Assembly: GCA_017629275.1 (NCBI GenBank) | Contig: JAGBXM010000123.1 | Span: 1 to 33,249, forward strand | Origin: Clostridia bacterium | GTDB lineage: Bacteria; Bacillota; Clostridia; Oscillospirales; Acutalibacteraceae | DNA length: 33,249 nucleotides | Direction: 5' to 3' | Shown: positions 1-8,210 of the stretch, piece after piece | How the letters are laid out: each line of letters begins with the position of its first letter | Numbering within the stretch: the stretch's first letter is position 1 | Notes under the pieces: model-generated | The model's input: only the letters and a program-made list of their open reading frames with translations | What the model was told of the DNA's origin: nothing | Databases searched by the model: none | Made by a program: the position numbers and the translations under genes

Positions 1-1
1 C

Positions 2-259
2 GACACCACCGCCGACGAGGTCTACAATGCTATTATTAGTTCAATGTATGACGGCAAGGTAATACTGATGCACCATAACGATTGCTCTGCCGAAGCACTT
101 GAAAGACTCTGCCCCGAGCTTTACGCTCAAGACTATCGCTTCTGCACACTTTCGCAGTTGTTCTCTCTTCAGGGTATCGACTATGAGGATATCCCCACCG
201 GTCAATATATCCAGGGTGTAACCGTGGAAAACGGCGAGGTTGTATACAACTTCAAATAA
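2..259 (+). CDS. Polysaccharide deacetylase (NodB-like), C-terminal fragment
   Basis: Open from the left edge of the window, so only the last 85 residues are seen. The visible part resembles the end of a NodB-type polysaccharide deacetylase domain: a helix, then a strand of the type DGKVILMHHN that corresponds to the family's GDIILLHD motif, then a helix and the closing RFCTLSQLF stretch that matches the usual YRFVTLSEL end of these domains. Known members remove N- or O-acetyl groups from peptidoglycan, chitin or xylan at the cell surface. The catalytic N-terminal motifs (TFDDG, HxxxH) lie outside the window, so substrate and activity cannot be judged. About 25 residues follow the domain. A strong terminator follows the stop, so the gene is not part of the glycogen operon downstream. 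Confidence 0.6.
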   Translation, partial: DTTADEVYNAIISSMYDGKVILMHHNDCSAEALERLCPELYAQDYRFCTLSQLFSLQGIDYEDIPTGQYIQGVTVENGEVVYNFK

Positions 260-289
260 ATAAACAATTAACTACCGCTCGTGGGTCAC

Positions 290-329
290 AAAAACACGGT
301 TGAGATTTTGAAATCTCAACCGTGTTTTT
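290..329 (+). terminator. Rho-independent terminator after deacetylase
   Basis: Two perfectly complementary 19-base arms (290-308 and 311-329), closed by a small loop, with A-rich start and T-rich end. It separates the deacetylase from the glg operon. The remaining 270 bases before glgB are AT-rich and hold no gene I can support; only a candidate promoter is seen there. Confidence 0.9.
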
Positions 330-499
330 TATTTGAACAGCAATAATTTAATGATTATATCCCATGTTTTCCTTACAATAATATAATTAGTGTATTTAGG
401 CAAACGGTCAGAATTGCGGCATTTTTGTATAACTTGCACAATATTTGTCGTAAAAATCTATCCGCATAAATGGAAAAATACTAAAATAGGTATTGAAAT

Positions 500-528
500 T
501 TGCACTTTACATTGTTAAAATAAATAAT
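500..528 (+). promoter_or_regulatory. Candidate sigma-A promoter of the glg operon
   Basis: TTGCAC (500-505), a 17-base spacer and AATAAT (523-528) lie about 70 bases before the glgB start. The region is very AT-rich and offers other TATAAT-like hexamers (one near 382), so the choice is tentative. Confidence 0.35.
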
Positions 529-598
529 AGGAAAATAAAACCATAATCGGGTTATTGTTTTTCAAGTTTGTTTTTCCTGTTATTTAAAAGGAGAAGCT

Positions 599-2494
599 AT
601 GGACTTGAAAAACCTTGAAAATTTTCTCAACGGCACCGAGACACGCGCCTACCAAATTTTGGGACACCATTTCGAAAACGGTAAATCGGTTTTCAGAGTG
701 TGGGCTCCCAACGCAAAAGAGGTACATTTAGTCGGCGACTTTTGCGATTGGCAACCGGGGCAGTTTAAGATGCTTCATATCGGCGGCGGAATTTTTGAAG
801 GCATCCTTAACACCTTACCCGAATATACCTTGTACAAATATCATATTGTATCAAAAGACGGTACAACTTGTTTTAAAAGCGACCCATTTGCCTACCACTT
901 TGAAACAGCACCTGGCAATGCCTCCAAAACCTATGATATTGAGGGTTACTTGTGGCACGACGAAAAATGGATGGCCGAAAAGTCAAACCCATTGTCCAAG
1001 CCTGTAAATATATACGAAGTCCATTTGGGCTCGTGGCGACGATATGCCGACGGCAACTGTTTTGACTACCGCAAGGCCGCAAACGAGCTTGTGTCTTACG
1101 TTAAATATATGGGCTACACCCATATTGAACTGTTACCCGTCACCGAATACCCGTTTGACGGCTCGTGGGGTTATCAGGTCACGGGCTACTTTGCACCGAC
1201 CTCACGCTTCGGCACCCCGAAAGACTTTATGGCCTTTGTCGACACGATGCACCAAAACGGTATCGGCGTTATTATGGATTGGGTTCCTGCCCACTTCCCC
1301 AAGGACGAATTCGGTCTTTACCGTTTCGACGGCACACACCTTTTCGAGTATGATGACCCAAGGGTCGGTGAGCATAAAGAATGGGGCACCGCCGTTTTCG
1401 ACTACGGTCGACCCGAAGTAAAAAGTTTTCTGATTTCAAGTGCTTTTCTTTGGCACGAAAAGTATCATATAGACGGTCTGCGTGTCGACGCGGTGGCATC
1501 AATGCTGTATCTCGACTACAACCGCCGCGACGGTGAATGGCGACCCAACGTTTTCGGCGGGAAAGAAAATTTAGAAGCCGTAAGCCTTATAAAACAGCTC
1601 AACACCGCCGTGTTCAAAAGTTTTCCCAATACGCTTATGATAGCCGAGGAGTCGACCGCGTGGCCGATGGTCACCGCACCTGCCGACCGTGATGGCTTAG
1701 GCTTTAATTTGAAATGGAATATGGGTTGGATGAACGATATGTTAAAATATATGTCGCTCGACCCCATCCACCGAAAGTATCACCACGGTGCATTGACCTT
1801 CTCGTTTTTCTATGCCTTTTCGGAAAACTTCCTGCTCCCGCTTTCGCACGACGATGTGGTGCACGGCAAATGTTCGATCTTTCGAAAAATGCCCGGCTAT
1901 ACGATAGACAAATTCAAAAGTGTCCGTTTGTTTTACAGTTTTATGATGGCACACCCCGGCAAAAAACTGACCTTTATGGGGTCGGAGTTTGCAACTTTAA
2001 ACGAGTGGGACTATAAAACCGAACTCGATTGGCAACTGTTGTCGCTTGAACAGCACCGAAAGACGCAGGATTTTGTGCGTGAACTCAACAAGTTTTATAA
2101 ACTGACCCCGCAACTTTTCGAAAACGACTTTTCGTGGCAAGGCTTTCGTTGGTTGTCCAACGACGACTGCAACAATAACGTCATCGCCTTTGAGCGTATG
2201 AACAAAGACGGCAAACCTCTCGTTTGCGTGTTTAACTTTTCACCCGTTTTGCAAACCGATTACCGAATAGGTCTTACGACCCACGGCGTTTATGAAATAG
2301 TCTTCGATTCCGATGAAAAGCGCTTCGGCGGTGACGGAATAATCACCGAAACCAAAATTAAGACCGAGCAAAAACCTATGCACGGACTCGGTCAATCGGC
2401 GGCCTTTACCCTGCCGCCTTTGTCGGGAATGTACCTTAAACTAAACCGTAAGCTAAAGTCCGAAAGGATTTCAACTGATAAAAAACTACCGTAA
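599..2494 (+). CDS. glgB: 1,4-alpha-glucan branching enzyme
   Basis: Cuts alpha-1,4 glucan chains and re-attaches them through alpha-1,6 bonds in cytoplasmic glycogen. The N-terminal CBM48 module lies at about residues 18-105 (motif VFRVWAPNAKEVHLVGDF). The GH13 barrel follows with all four conserved regions: DWVPAHFP near 227, GLRVDAVASM with nucleophile D297, MIAEEST with acid/base E350, and LPLSHDDVVHGK with the HD pair at 417-418. An all-beta C-terminal domain ends near 610. The 631-residue length is normal for bacterial GlgB with a short N-terminus. The ATG is preceded at proper distance by AAAAGGAG. First gene of glgB-C-D-A; the glgC ribosome binding site overlaps its stop codon, which points to one transcript. 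Confidence 0.97.
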   Translation: MDLKNLENFLNGTETRAYQILGHHFENGKSVFRVWAPNAKEVHLVGDFCDWQPGQFKMLHIGGGIFEGILNTLPEYTLYKYHIVSKDGTTCFKSDPFAYHFETAPGNASKTYDIEGYLWHDEKWMAEKSNPLSKPVNIYEVHLGSWRRYADGNCFDYRKAANELVSYVKYMGYTHIELLPVTEYPFDGSWGYQVTGYFAPTSRFGTPKDFMAFVDTMHQNGIGVIMDWVPAHFPKDEFGLYRFDGTHLFEYDDPRVGEHKEWGTAVFDYGRPEVKSFLISSAFLWHEKYHIDGLRVDAVASMLYLDYNRRDGEWRPNVFGGKENLEAVSLIKQLNTAVFKSFPNTLMIAEESTAWPMVTAPADRDGLGFNLKWNMGWMNDMLKYMSLDPIHRKYHHGALTFSFFYAFSENFLLPLSHDDVVHGKCSIFRKMPGYTIDKFKSVRLFYSFMMAHPGKKLTFMGSEFATLNEWDYKTELDWQLLSLEQHRKTQDFVRELNKFYKLTPQLFENDFSWQGFRWLSNDDCNNNVIAFERMNKDGKPLVCVFNFSPVLQTDYRIGLTTHGVYEIVFDSDEKRFGGDGIITETKIKTEQKPMHGLGQSAAFTLPPLSGMYLKLNRKLKSERISTDKKLP

Positions 2495-2507
2495 GGAGTG
2501 ACCCTAA

Positions 2508-3725
2508 TTGAAAAAGACAGAATGCGTAGCAATGCTGTTAGCAGGAGGTCAGGGCAGCCGTTTGGGTGTTCTCACACAGAACATTGCCAAACCCGCCGTT
2601 CCCTATGGCGGTAAATACCGCATTATCGACTTTCCGCTCTCCAACTGCACCAACTCGGGTATTGATACCGTCGGAGTGCTGACCCAGTATCAGCCGCTCG
2701 AGTTGAACGATTACATCGGTTCGGGTAAGCCGTGGGACCTTGACCGTTCCAACGGCGGTGTCCACATCCTGCCGCCCTATCAGAACAACAAGGGCGGAGA
2801 CTGGTATAAAGGTACCGCCAACGCAATTTATCAGAACATCCCCTTTATCAAGCGCTATGACCCCGAGTACGTGCTTATCCTCTCGGGCGACCACATCTAT
2901 AAGATGGACTACAGCCTGATGATCGAACAGCACAAGCAAACGAACGCCGACTGCACCATCGCCGTTATCGAGGTCCCGATGGAGGAAGCCTCGCGTTTCG
3001 GTATTATGAACTGCAACCCCGACGGCACCATTTACGAGTTTGAGGAGAAGCCCAAGAACCCCAAGTCTAACCTTGCTTCAATGGGTATCTACGTTTTCTC
3101 TTGGGACAAACTCAAAAAGTATCTTGAAGAAGACGAAGCCGACCCCAACTCCTCCAACGACTTCGGTAAGAACATCATCCCCAATATGTTGAACGACAAT
3201 CAGAAGATGATAGTCTACCGCTTTGCCGACTATTGGAAGGATGTCGGCACCATCGACTCTCTGTGGGAGGCCAACCTCGACCTGTTAGACCCCAAAATCA
3301 AGCTTGATCTTTCCGATCCCAAATGGAGGATCTATTCGAGAACCCCGAGTGCACCTCCGCAGTACATTTCAGACACCGCCAAGGTTCAGAACTCACTCAT
3401 TACCGAGGGTTGCGACGTTTACGGCACGGTCGATTTCTCGATTCTTTTTGACAATGTTATTGTTGAAGAAGGTGCCGTTGTTAAGGATTCTCTCGTAATG
3501 CCGGGCGCAGTTATCAAGAAGAACGCTTCGGTTCAGTATGCAATCATCGGTGAAAACGCCGTTATCGAAGAAAACGCTTCGGTCGGTGAACGTCCCGAGG
3601 ACGTAAGTGACCTTTCCAATTGGGGTGTTGCGGTCGTCGGTGCAGATCTCAACGTTGGCAAAAATGCCGACGTCAAGGCCGCCGTTATGATCAAAGAAAA
3701 CGTCAAGGAGGGTGACAAGCAATGA
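2508..3725 (+). CDS. glgC: Glucose-1-phosphate adenylyltransferase, catalytic subunit
   Basis: Makes ADP-glucose from glucose-1-phosphate and ATP, the committed step of glycogen synthesis. Residues 9-20 carry the nucleotidyltransferase loop [11 protein letters not shown], followed by the [19 protein letters not shown] block, the catalytic-site segment [10 protein letters not shown], the sugar-binding FEEKP and the DYWKDVGT motif. The C-terminal part shows the left-handed beta-helix hexapeptide pattern. The start is TTG: GTAAGGAG, overlapping the glgB stop, sits about nine bases before it, and the TTG gives the family's usual N-terminus. The end overlaps glgD by four bases (ATGA), which suggests translational coupling of the two subunits. 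Confidence 0.96.
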   Translation: MKKTECVAMLLAGGQGSRLGVLTQNIAKPAVPYGGKYRIIDFPLSNCTNSGIDTVGVLTQYQPLELNDYIGSGKPWDLDRSNGGVHILPPYQNNKGGDWYKGTANAIYQNIPFIKRYDPEYVLILSGDHIYKMDYSLMIEQHKQTNADCTIAVIEVPMEEASRFGIMNCNPDGTIYEFEEKPKNPKSNLASMGIYVFSWDKLKKYLEEDEADPNSSNDFGKNIIPNMLNDNQKMIVYRFADYWKDVGTIDSLWEANLDLLDPKIKLDLSDPKWRIYSRTPSAPPQYISDTAKVQNSLITEGCDVYGTVDFSILFDNVIVEEGAVVKDSLVMPGAVIKKNASVQYAIIGENAVIEENASVGERPEDVSDLSNWGVAVVGADLNVGKNADVKAAVMIKENVKEGDKQ

Positions 3726-4840
3726 GAAAAAACAATGTTTTAGGTATCGTGTTCCCCAACGCACACGATGAACTTATGGGTGAAATGACCGAGCGCCGTT
3801 CAATGGGTTCACTTCCCTTCTGCGGACGTTACAGAATCATCGACTTCTCGCTTTCCAACCTTGTCAACGCAGGTGTTTCCAAGGTCGGTATCGTTACCAA
3901 GACCAACTACCAGTCACTTATGGACCACATCGGTTCGGCCAAGGCCTGGGACCTCGACCGTAAATCGGGCGGACTTTTCTTCCTCCCTCCCTATTCCAAT
4001 ACCGAGGCCAAGGTTTATAAGGGTCACGTGGACGGTCTTTTCGGCGCAATGAACTTTTTGAAGCATTCCTCCGAAAAATTTGTCGTTATGTGTGACTGCG
4101 ACGTTATCACCAACTTCGACCTTAACGATATGTTAAAGCGCCACATAAAGAGCGGTGCCGACATCACCATCGCTTACAAACGCGGTCTTATGCCGCTCAA
4201 CCGCCACGACGTTATGGCTTTTGAGCTTAACGGCGATAAGGTGACCGACATTAAATTCGCCGCTTCAGATTCCAAGGAGCGTTGCATCAGCCTCGACATC
4301 ACCATTATGTCGAAGGATCTTCTGACCGAAATCATTAAAGAAGGCTACGAGCGCAACCTTACAAGTATCGCACGTGACGTTTATCAGAAGAGTCTCACAA
4401 AATTGGATATCCGCGGCTATGAGATCACCGAATATGCCGCCATTATGGATAGTCCCGAGACCTATGCCAAGGTCACCAAAGAGGTCGTTTGCGACCCCGC
4501 AGTCCGTCGTGACCTGTTCTGCAAAACACGTCCCGTATTCACCAAAACCCGTGACGATATGCCGACCATCTACGGTCTCGACAGCGAGGTGAAAAACTGC
4601 CTTATTGCCGACGGTTGCGTTATCGACGGCACCGTCAAGAACTCGGTTCTGTTCAGAGGTGTAAAGGTCGAGAAGGGCGCCGTTATTGAGAACAGTATCG
4701 TTATGCAGGACGCAGTTATCGAAGCAGGTGCAGACATTCAGTTCGTCACCCTCGACAAGAAGGTCACGGTCGGCGCCAACAAGACGTTGCGCGGCACCGA
4801 AACCTATCCCATCTACGTCCGCAAAAACGCAGAGGTTTGA
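3722..4840 (+). CDS. glgD: GlgD, regulatory-type ADP-glucose pyrophosphorylase subunit
   Basis: Paralogue of GlgC that in Bacillota partners with GlgC and raises its activity. The fold is kept ([18 protein letters not shown], the WDLDRKSGG stretch, C-terminal beta-helix repeats), but the N-terminal nucleotide loop GGxGxRL of GlgC is replaced by [17 protein letters not shown], and the family's catalytic-site segment reads [10 protein letters not shown]. This fits a non-catalytic or weakly catalytic subunit, as known for GlgD. The ATG lies within the glgC stop region (ATGA overlap). A perfect 16-bp palindrome separates it from glgA. Confidence 0.93.
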   Translation: MRKNNVLGIVFPNAHDELMGEMTERRSMGSLPFCGRYRIIDFSLSNLVNAGVSKVGIVTKTNYQSLMDHIGSAKAWDLDRKSGGLFFLPPYSNTEAKVYKGHVDGLFGAMNFLKHSSEKFVVMCDCDVITNFDLNDMLKRHIKSGADITIAYKRGLMPLNRHDVMAFELNGDKVTDIKFAASDSKERCISLDITIMSKDLLTEIIKEGYERNLTSIARDVYQKSLTKLDIRGYEITEYAAIMDSPETYAKVTKEVVCDPAVRRDLFCKTRPVFTKTRDDMPTIYGLDSEVKNCLIADGCVIDGTVKNSVLFRGVKVEKGAVIENSIVMQDAVIEAGADIQFVTLDKKVTVGANKTLRGTETYPIYVRKNAEV

Positions 4841-4847
4841 TAACGTA

Positions 4848-4863
4848 TACCGCACGTGCGGTA
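4848..4863. repeat. 16-bp perfect palindrome between glgD and glgA
   Basis: TACCGCACGTGCGGTA is a perfect palindrome in the 37-bp glgD-glgA spacer, ending five bases before the glgA GGAG. As DNA it could be an operator; as RNA it would form a six-pair stem with an ACGU loop directly ahead of the ribosome binding site. No T-run follows, so it is not a standard terminator. Confidence 0.6.
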
Positions 4864-4877
4864 GAATGGAGTAATTT

Positions 4878-6299
4878 ATGAAAGTTTTATATGCCACAAG
4901 TGAAGCCTACCCGTTCGCTATGTCGGGTGGCCTGGCCGATGTAGCAGGCGCACTCCCCAAAGCACTGAGAAAGCGCCTCATCGGTTGCCGTGTCGTTCTT
5001 CCCTTGTACGACTCCATAAGCGAGGAGCTCAGACAGGAAATGCAGTTCATCACCAGCATTACCGTACCCGTCGCCTGGAGAAGACAGTATTGCGGCATTT
5101 TTGAAGCAAAAAAAGACGGTGTCATCTACTACTTTATCGACAATCAGTATTACTTCAAGCGCAACGGCCTTTACGGTCATTACGACGACGCCGAAAGATT
5201 TGCATTTTTCTCACGCGCCGTGCTTGAAATGATACCCCACATTGATTTTGTGCCCGACATCATCCACTGTAACGACTGGCAGACGGCACTCATCCCCGTT
5301 TTCCTGGATACCTTATACCGTATGGTCGACGTTTATAAGAACATAAAAACGGTATTCACCATTCATAACATTCAGTATCAGGGCAAATACGGCACCGAGC
5401 TTATCGAGGACGTTTTGGGACTTCCCAAAGAGTATTCACACCTTGTTGAATACGACCGCTGTGTCAACCTTATGAAGGGCGGTATCGAATGTGCCGACCG
5501 CGTCACCACCGTCAGCCCGACCTACGCCACCGAGATAAAAGACCCGTGGTTTGCCCACGGACTTGACAGCATCATCCGTGAGCGCGAGTTTAAACTCAAC
5601 GGCATCGTCAACGGTATCGACGTTGAGGTATACGACCCCGAAAAAGACAGTCACCTTTGGGCCAATTACACCGCCGACGATCTCAAAGGCAAGGCCATAA
5701 ACAAGGCCGAACTGCAAAAGCTTTGCGGTCTGCCCGAGCGTCCCGACGTTCCCATCATCGGTATGGTCACACGTCTTGTCACCCACAAAGGTCTCGACCT
5801 TGTCAAATTTGTCTTTGACAGTATCATTTCAAAGGACGTTCAGGTCGTTATTCTGGGTAGCGGCGAATGGGAGTTTGAAACCTACTTCCACTCACAGATG
5901 TCGGCTCACCCCGATAAGGTGGCCTTAAAGCTCGGCTTTATTCCCGACCTCGCCCATAAAATCTATGCAGGTGCCGATATGTTCCTCATGCCCTCCAAGA
6001 GTGAGCCTTGCGGATTGGCGCAGATGATCGCTTTGAGATACGGCACCATTCCGATAGTCCGTGAGACCGGCGGTCTTAAGGACACCGTCACCGACAGCGG
6101 TGATAATATGGGTAACGGCTTTACCTTCCAGGCCTACAACGCACACGATATGGCACGTGCCGTTGAACGAGCCGTTGAAGGCTACTCGGTAACCGACGGT
6201 TGGCAGACCTTGGTAAAACGTGCAATGGCCTGCGACAACAGTTGGGGCAAATCAGCCGGTGTTTATATTAAGATGTATAAAGAAATCTTAGGCAAATAA
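4878..6299 (+). CDS. glgA: Glycogen synthase (ADP-glucose type, GT5)
   Basis: Adds glucose from ADP-glucose to the non-reducing ends of glycogen. Recognised as GT5 by the N-terminal SGGLADVAGALPKAL block (residues 16-30), HCNDWQTALIP, TIHNIQYQGKYG, NGIDVEVYDP, the GMVTRLVTHKGLDL start of the second Rossmann domain, and the C-terminal KSEPCGLAQMIALRYGTIPIVRETGGL donor-site region. The 473-residue length is typical. One deviation: the lysine of the KTGGL/KSGGL motif is methionine (M15). Last gene of the glg operon; GGAG lies seven bases before the ATG and a strong terminator follows. Confidence 0.96.
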   Translation: MKVLYATSEAYPFAMSGGLADVAGALPKALRKRLIGCRVVLPLYDSISEELRQEMQFITSITVPVAWRRQYCGIFEAKKDGVIYYFIDNQYYFKRNGLYGHYDDAERFAFFSRAVLEMIPHIDFVPDIIHCNDWQTALIPVFLDTLYRMVDVYKNIKTVFTIHNIQYQGKYGTELIEDVLGLPKEYSHLVEYDRCVNLMKGGIECADRVTTVSPTYATEIKDPWFAHGLDSIIREREFKLNGIVNGIDVEVYDPEKDSHLWANYTADDLKGKAINKAELQKLCGLPERPDVPIIGMVTRLVTHKGLDLVKFVFDSIISKDVQVVILGSGEWEFETYFHSQMSAHPDKVALKLGFIPDLAHKIYAGADMFLMPSKSEPCGLAQMIALRYGTIPIVRETGGLKDTVTDSGDNMGNGFTFQAYNAHDMARAVERAVEGYSVTDGWQTLVKRAMACDNSWGKSAGVYIKMYKEILGK

Positions 6300-6312
6300 T
6301 AAACCAAACAGC

Positions 6313-6342
6313 AAAACCTCTGCGAAACTTCGCAGAGGTTTT
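6313..6342. terminator. Bidirectional terminator, glgA / small alarmone synthetase
   Basis: Thirteen-base perfect arms (6313-6325, 6330-6342) with a four-base loop. A-run on the left and T-run on the right let it serve glgA on the plus strand and the convergent alarmone synthetase on the minus strand. Confidence 0.88.
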
Positions 6343-6345
6343 TTG

Positions 6346-7035
6346 TTACTCACTCTTATTCTTTTGCTCATCAATATGCTGCCTTATAGCCAACATCTTT
6401 TCGTCGGTTTTGTTGATGGTGGCGGCGCACTCCCGCAGTTCCTCACCTATCTCCTTGGACCAATCAAGTTCCTTTTTATAACGCAGTTCGTGTTCAAGAC
6501 TCGCCCAGAAGTCCATCGCAATTGTTCTTATCTGAATTTCCACTCGCATATTCATCGTCTTGTCCGAAAAGAAAACGGGTATTTCGATTATCATATGATA
6601 ACTGCGGTATCCGTTTTCCTTAGGCTCCTTTATGTAGTCCTTGACCTTTAGAACCTTAACGTCGTTCTGACGGGCCAACATATGCGCGACCTCGTAAATA
6701 TCGTCAATAAACGAGCATACGACACGAACACCTGCAACGTCATTTAAATGGCGCACCATATTGCCGACCGAAATTTCAAGTCCGTTACGTTTTAACTTTT
6801 CGGCAATGCTTTTGGGACTTTTGATTCGGGTCTTTACAAACTCGATAGGATTTCGGCTGTGTCGCACCGACATATCATTGTTAAGCACCTGCAGCTTGGT
6901 CTGCACCTCCAAAATGGCACATTGATAGCGCATCATCATTTCACGGAATACTTCAAGCTGTTTGAAATACCCCTCGGCATCCTCGGGCAACATATCGTGC
7001 GGAAGCGCAAAGGTTTTCGGTTCAAAATTATTCAT
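6346..7035 (-). CDS. Small alarmone synthetase, (p)ppGpp synthesis domain (RelQ/YjbM type)
   Basis: Transfers pyrophosphate from ATP to GTP or GDP to make (p)ppGpp. A single RelA/SpoT synthetase domain fills the protein: FVKTRIKSPKSIAEKLKR (66-83), the NDVAGVRVVCSF strand (98-109), the KDYIKEPKENGYRSYH G-loop/substrate segment (132-147) and VEIQIRTIAMDFWASLEHELRYK (165-187). No HD hydrolase, TGS or ACT domain is present, and 229 residues match the short SAS class, nearer RelQ than RelP in my judgement. The ATG has GAGGAT eight bases upstream. It starts only 17 bp after the stop of the sugar oxidoreductase and has no obvious promoter of its own, so the two are probably co-transcribed. Confidence 0.9.
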   Translation of the reverse strand: MNNFEPKTFALPHDMLPEDAEGYFKQLEVFREMMMRYQCAILEVQTKLQVLNNDMSVRHSRNPIEFVKTRIKSPKSIAEKLKRNGLEISVGNMVRHLNDVAGVRVVCSFIDDIYEVAHMLARQNDVKVLKVKDYIKEPKENGYRSYHMIIEIPVFFSDKTMNMRVEIQIRTIAMDFWASLEHELRYKKELDWSKEIGEELRECAATINKTDEKMLAIRQHIDEQKNKSE

Positions 7036-7052
7036 AAATTACATCCTCAAAT

Positions 7053-8039
7053 TCAAATATCAAACTTGATGCCGCTTTGTTCACGGATTTTGAACATTAC
7101 GCGGCTGACGTCCAAAGCAAGACGGTTGGCAGCCCCCAACTCATCCTTAAATGCTTCGAAATTAGTAATATATCGGTAAAAATCATTGGCTTCATAGCGC
7201 ATAAGATGGAACTTGTCGGGTTGGTCGCTCAACACCGTTTCGGCACCGTCTTTATGTATCAACTTCATATCGGTCAATTTGGATATAGACGGAATAACCA
7301 AGGTGCCCTTTTCACCAATTATTTCAGAGCCTATACGGCTTTCCCCCGTTTTTGCCCAGCAAAGCTCAACCGTTTTATCAGAATAGCGCAGAACAGCACC
7401 ACCCGACCCGTCGATGCCGGTCGACATTTTGGTGCAATATGAATAAATGTCATCAGGCATTCCAAACCAGCCGAGTGCGGGATATATACAGTAAATGCCG
7501 AGGTCCATCAAAGCACCTGTGGCCATTTTCGGGTCAAATATATTCTGATGCTCACCCTTTAAGTGACCGTCTAATTTTGACGACCTCTGTGAAAAATCAA
7601 ACCTTGCGTGACTTATCGCACCGAGACGCTTTATACAGTCGGTCACCAATCTCCACTCAGGCATATGAGACCCCATGTGTGCCTCCATATAAACAAGAGC
7701 TTTTTCTCTTGCCAAGGTCTGCAACTCCTCCAATTCGTCAGGAGTTACGGTTATGGGCTTTTCACATATAACGTGTTTTCCGTGTGACAGCATCAGTTTG
7801 CTTTGAGAATAGTGAAAAGCGTTGGGACTCGCAACGTAAACCGCCTCGATATCCGAAGCCGCCAATTCTTCAAGATCGGTATAAACCGTCTCACAACCGA
7901 ATCGAGAACCAAATTCTTTACCTTTATTAAAATCTCTCGAATAAACGGCAGCAAGTTGAAACTTATCACCCAACAGCATACAACCTCTGATATAGGCTTC
8001 GGTTATCCAACTTGTACCGATGGTAGCGTATCTTATCAT
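7053..8039 (-). CDS. Gfo/Idh/MocA family NAD(P)-dependent sugar oxidoreductase
   Basis: The N-terminal Rossmann fold (IRYATIGTSWITEAYI, residues 2-17), the strand EAVYVASPNAFHY and the EKPITVTPDELEEL block (EKP at 93-95) identify a Gfo/Idh/MocA dehydrogenase; the C-terminal half is the family's open beta-sheet domain. Members oxidise or reduce sugars, inositols or dihydrodiols; the substrate cannot be deduced. An upstream in-frame codon would add nine residues, but the chosen ATG has GGGAGG five bases ahead and gives the standard N-terminus. 328 residues is usual. It is divergent from a sugar isomerase-like gene and leads into the alarmone synthetase, with a candidate extended -10 promoter in the divergent region. 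Confidence 0.9.
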   Translation of the reverse strand: MIRYATIGTSWITEAYIRGCMLLGDKFQLAAVYSRDFNKGKEFGSRFGCETVYTDLEELAASDIEAVYVASPNAFHYSQSKLMLSHGKHVICEKPITVTPDELEELQTLAREKALVYMEAHMGSHMPEWRLVTDCIKRLGAISHARFDFSQRSSKLDGHLKGEHQNIFDPKMATGALMDLGIYCIYPALGWFGMPDDIYSYCTKMSTGIDGSGGAVLRYSDKTVELCWAKTGESRIGSEIIGEKGTLVIPSISKLTDMKLIHKDGAETVLSDQPDKFHLMRYEANDFYRYITNFEAFKDELGAANRLALDVSRVMFKIREQSGIKFDI

Positions 8040-8078
8040 ATAGTCCTCCCAAAATCGAAATAACAAACCACTGTATAA

Positions 8079-8107
8079 ATAATACCATATCCTGCAAACT
8101 TTTACAA
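8079..8107 (-). promoter_or_regulatory. Candidate promoter of oxidoreductase-alarmone synthetase operon
   Basis: On the minus strand: TTGTAA (8107-8102), 17-base spacer, TATTAT (8084-8079), with TGG directly before the -10 giving an extended -10. Predicted transcription start is near 8072, about 33 bases before the ATG. Confidence 0.5.
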
Positions 8108-8154
8108 CATTAACGCTTTAAAGTACTTGCAAAATATTTGTAAATAAAGTATTA

Positions 8155-8160
8155 TATAAT
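8155..8160 (+). promoter_or_regulatory. Consensus -10 of sugar isomerase gene
   Basis: A perfect TATAAT with no good -35 at 17 bases (the best TTGCAA is at 22). It would start transcription near 8167, just before a palindrome, which suggests an activator-dependent or repressible promoter. Confidence 0.4.
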
Positions 8161-8171
8161 TGTCAACAAAT

Positions 8172-8186
8172 GTGAGTCTGACTCAC
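8172..8186. promoter_or_regulatory. Candidate operator palindrome, sugar isomerase leader
   Basis: GTGAGTC-T-GACTCAC, a perfect 7+1+7 inverted repeat between the -10 and the ribosome binding site, at about +5 to +19 from the predicted start. Position and symmetry fit a repressor site. The binding protein is not encoded next to it. Confidence 0.5.
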
Positions 8187-8210
8187 GAATTAAAACGGAG
8201 GCTGAAAATT

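Noticed and set aside
3722-4840. GlgD as a second active GlgC
   Set aside because: The GGxGxRL nucleotide loop is missing, which matches the known GlgD subunit type.
4265-4897. A 210-codon minus-strand frame across glgD
   Set aside because: Antisense shadow of the GlgD beta-helix repeats; no ribosome binding site and no homology.
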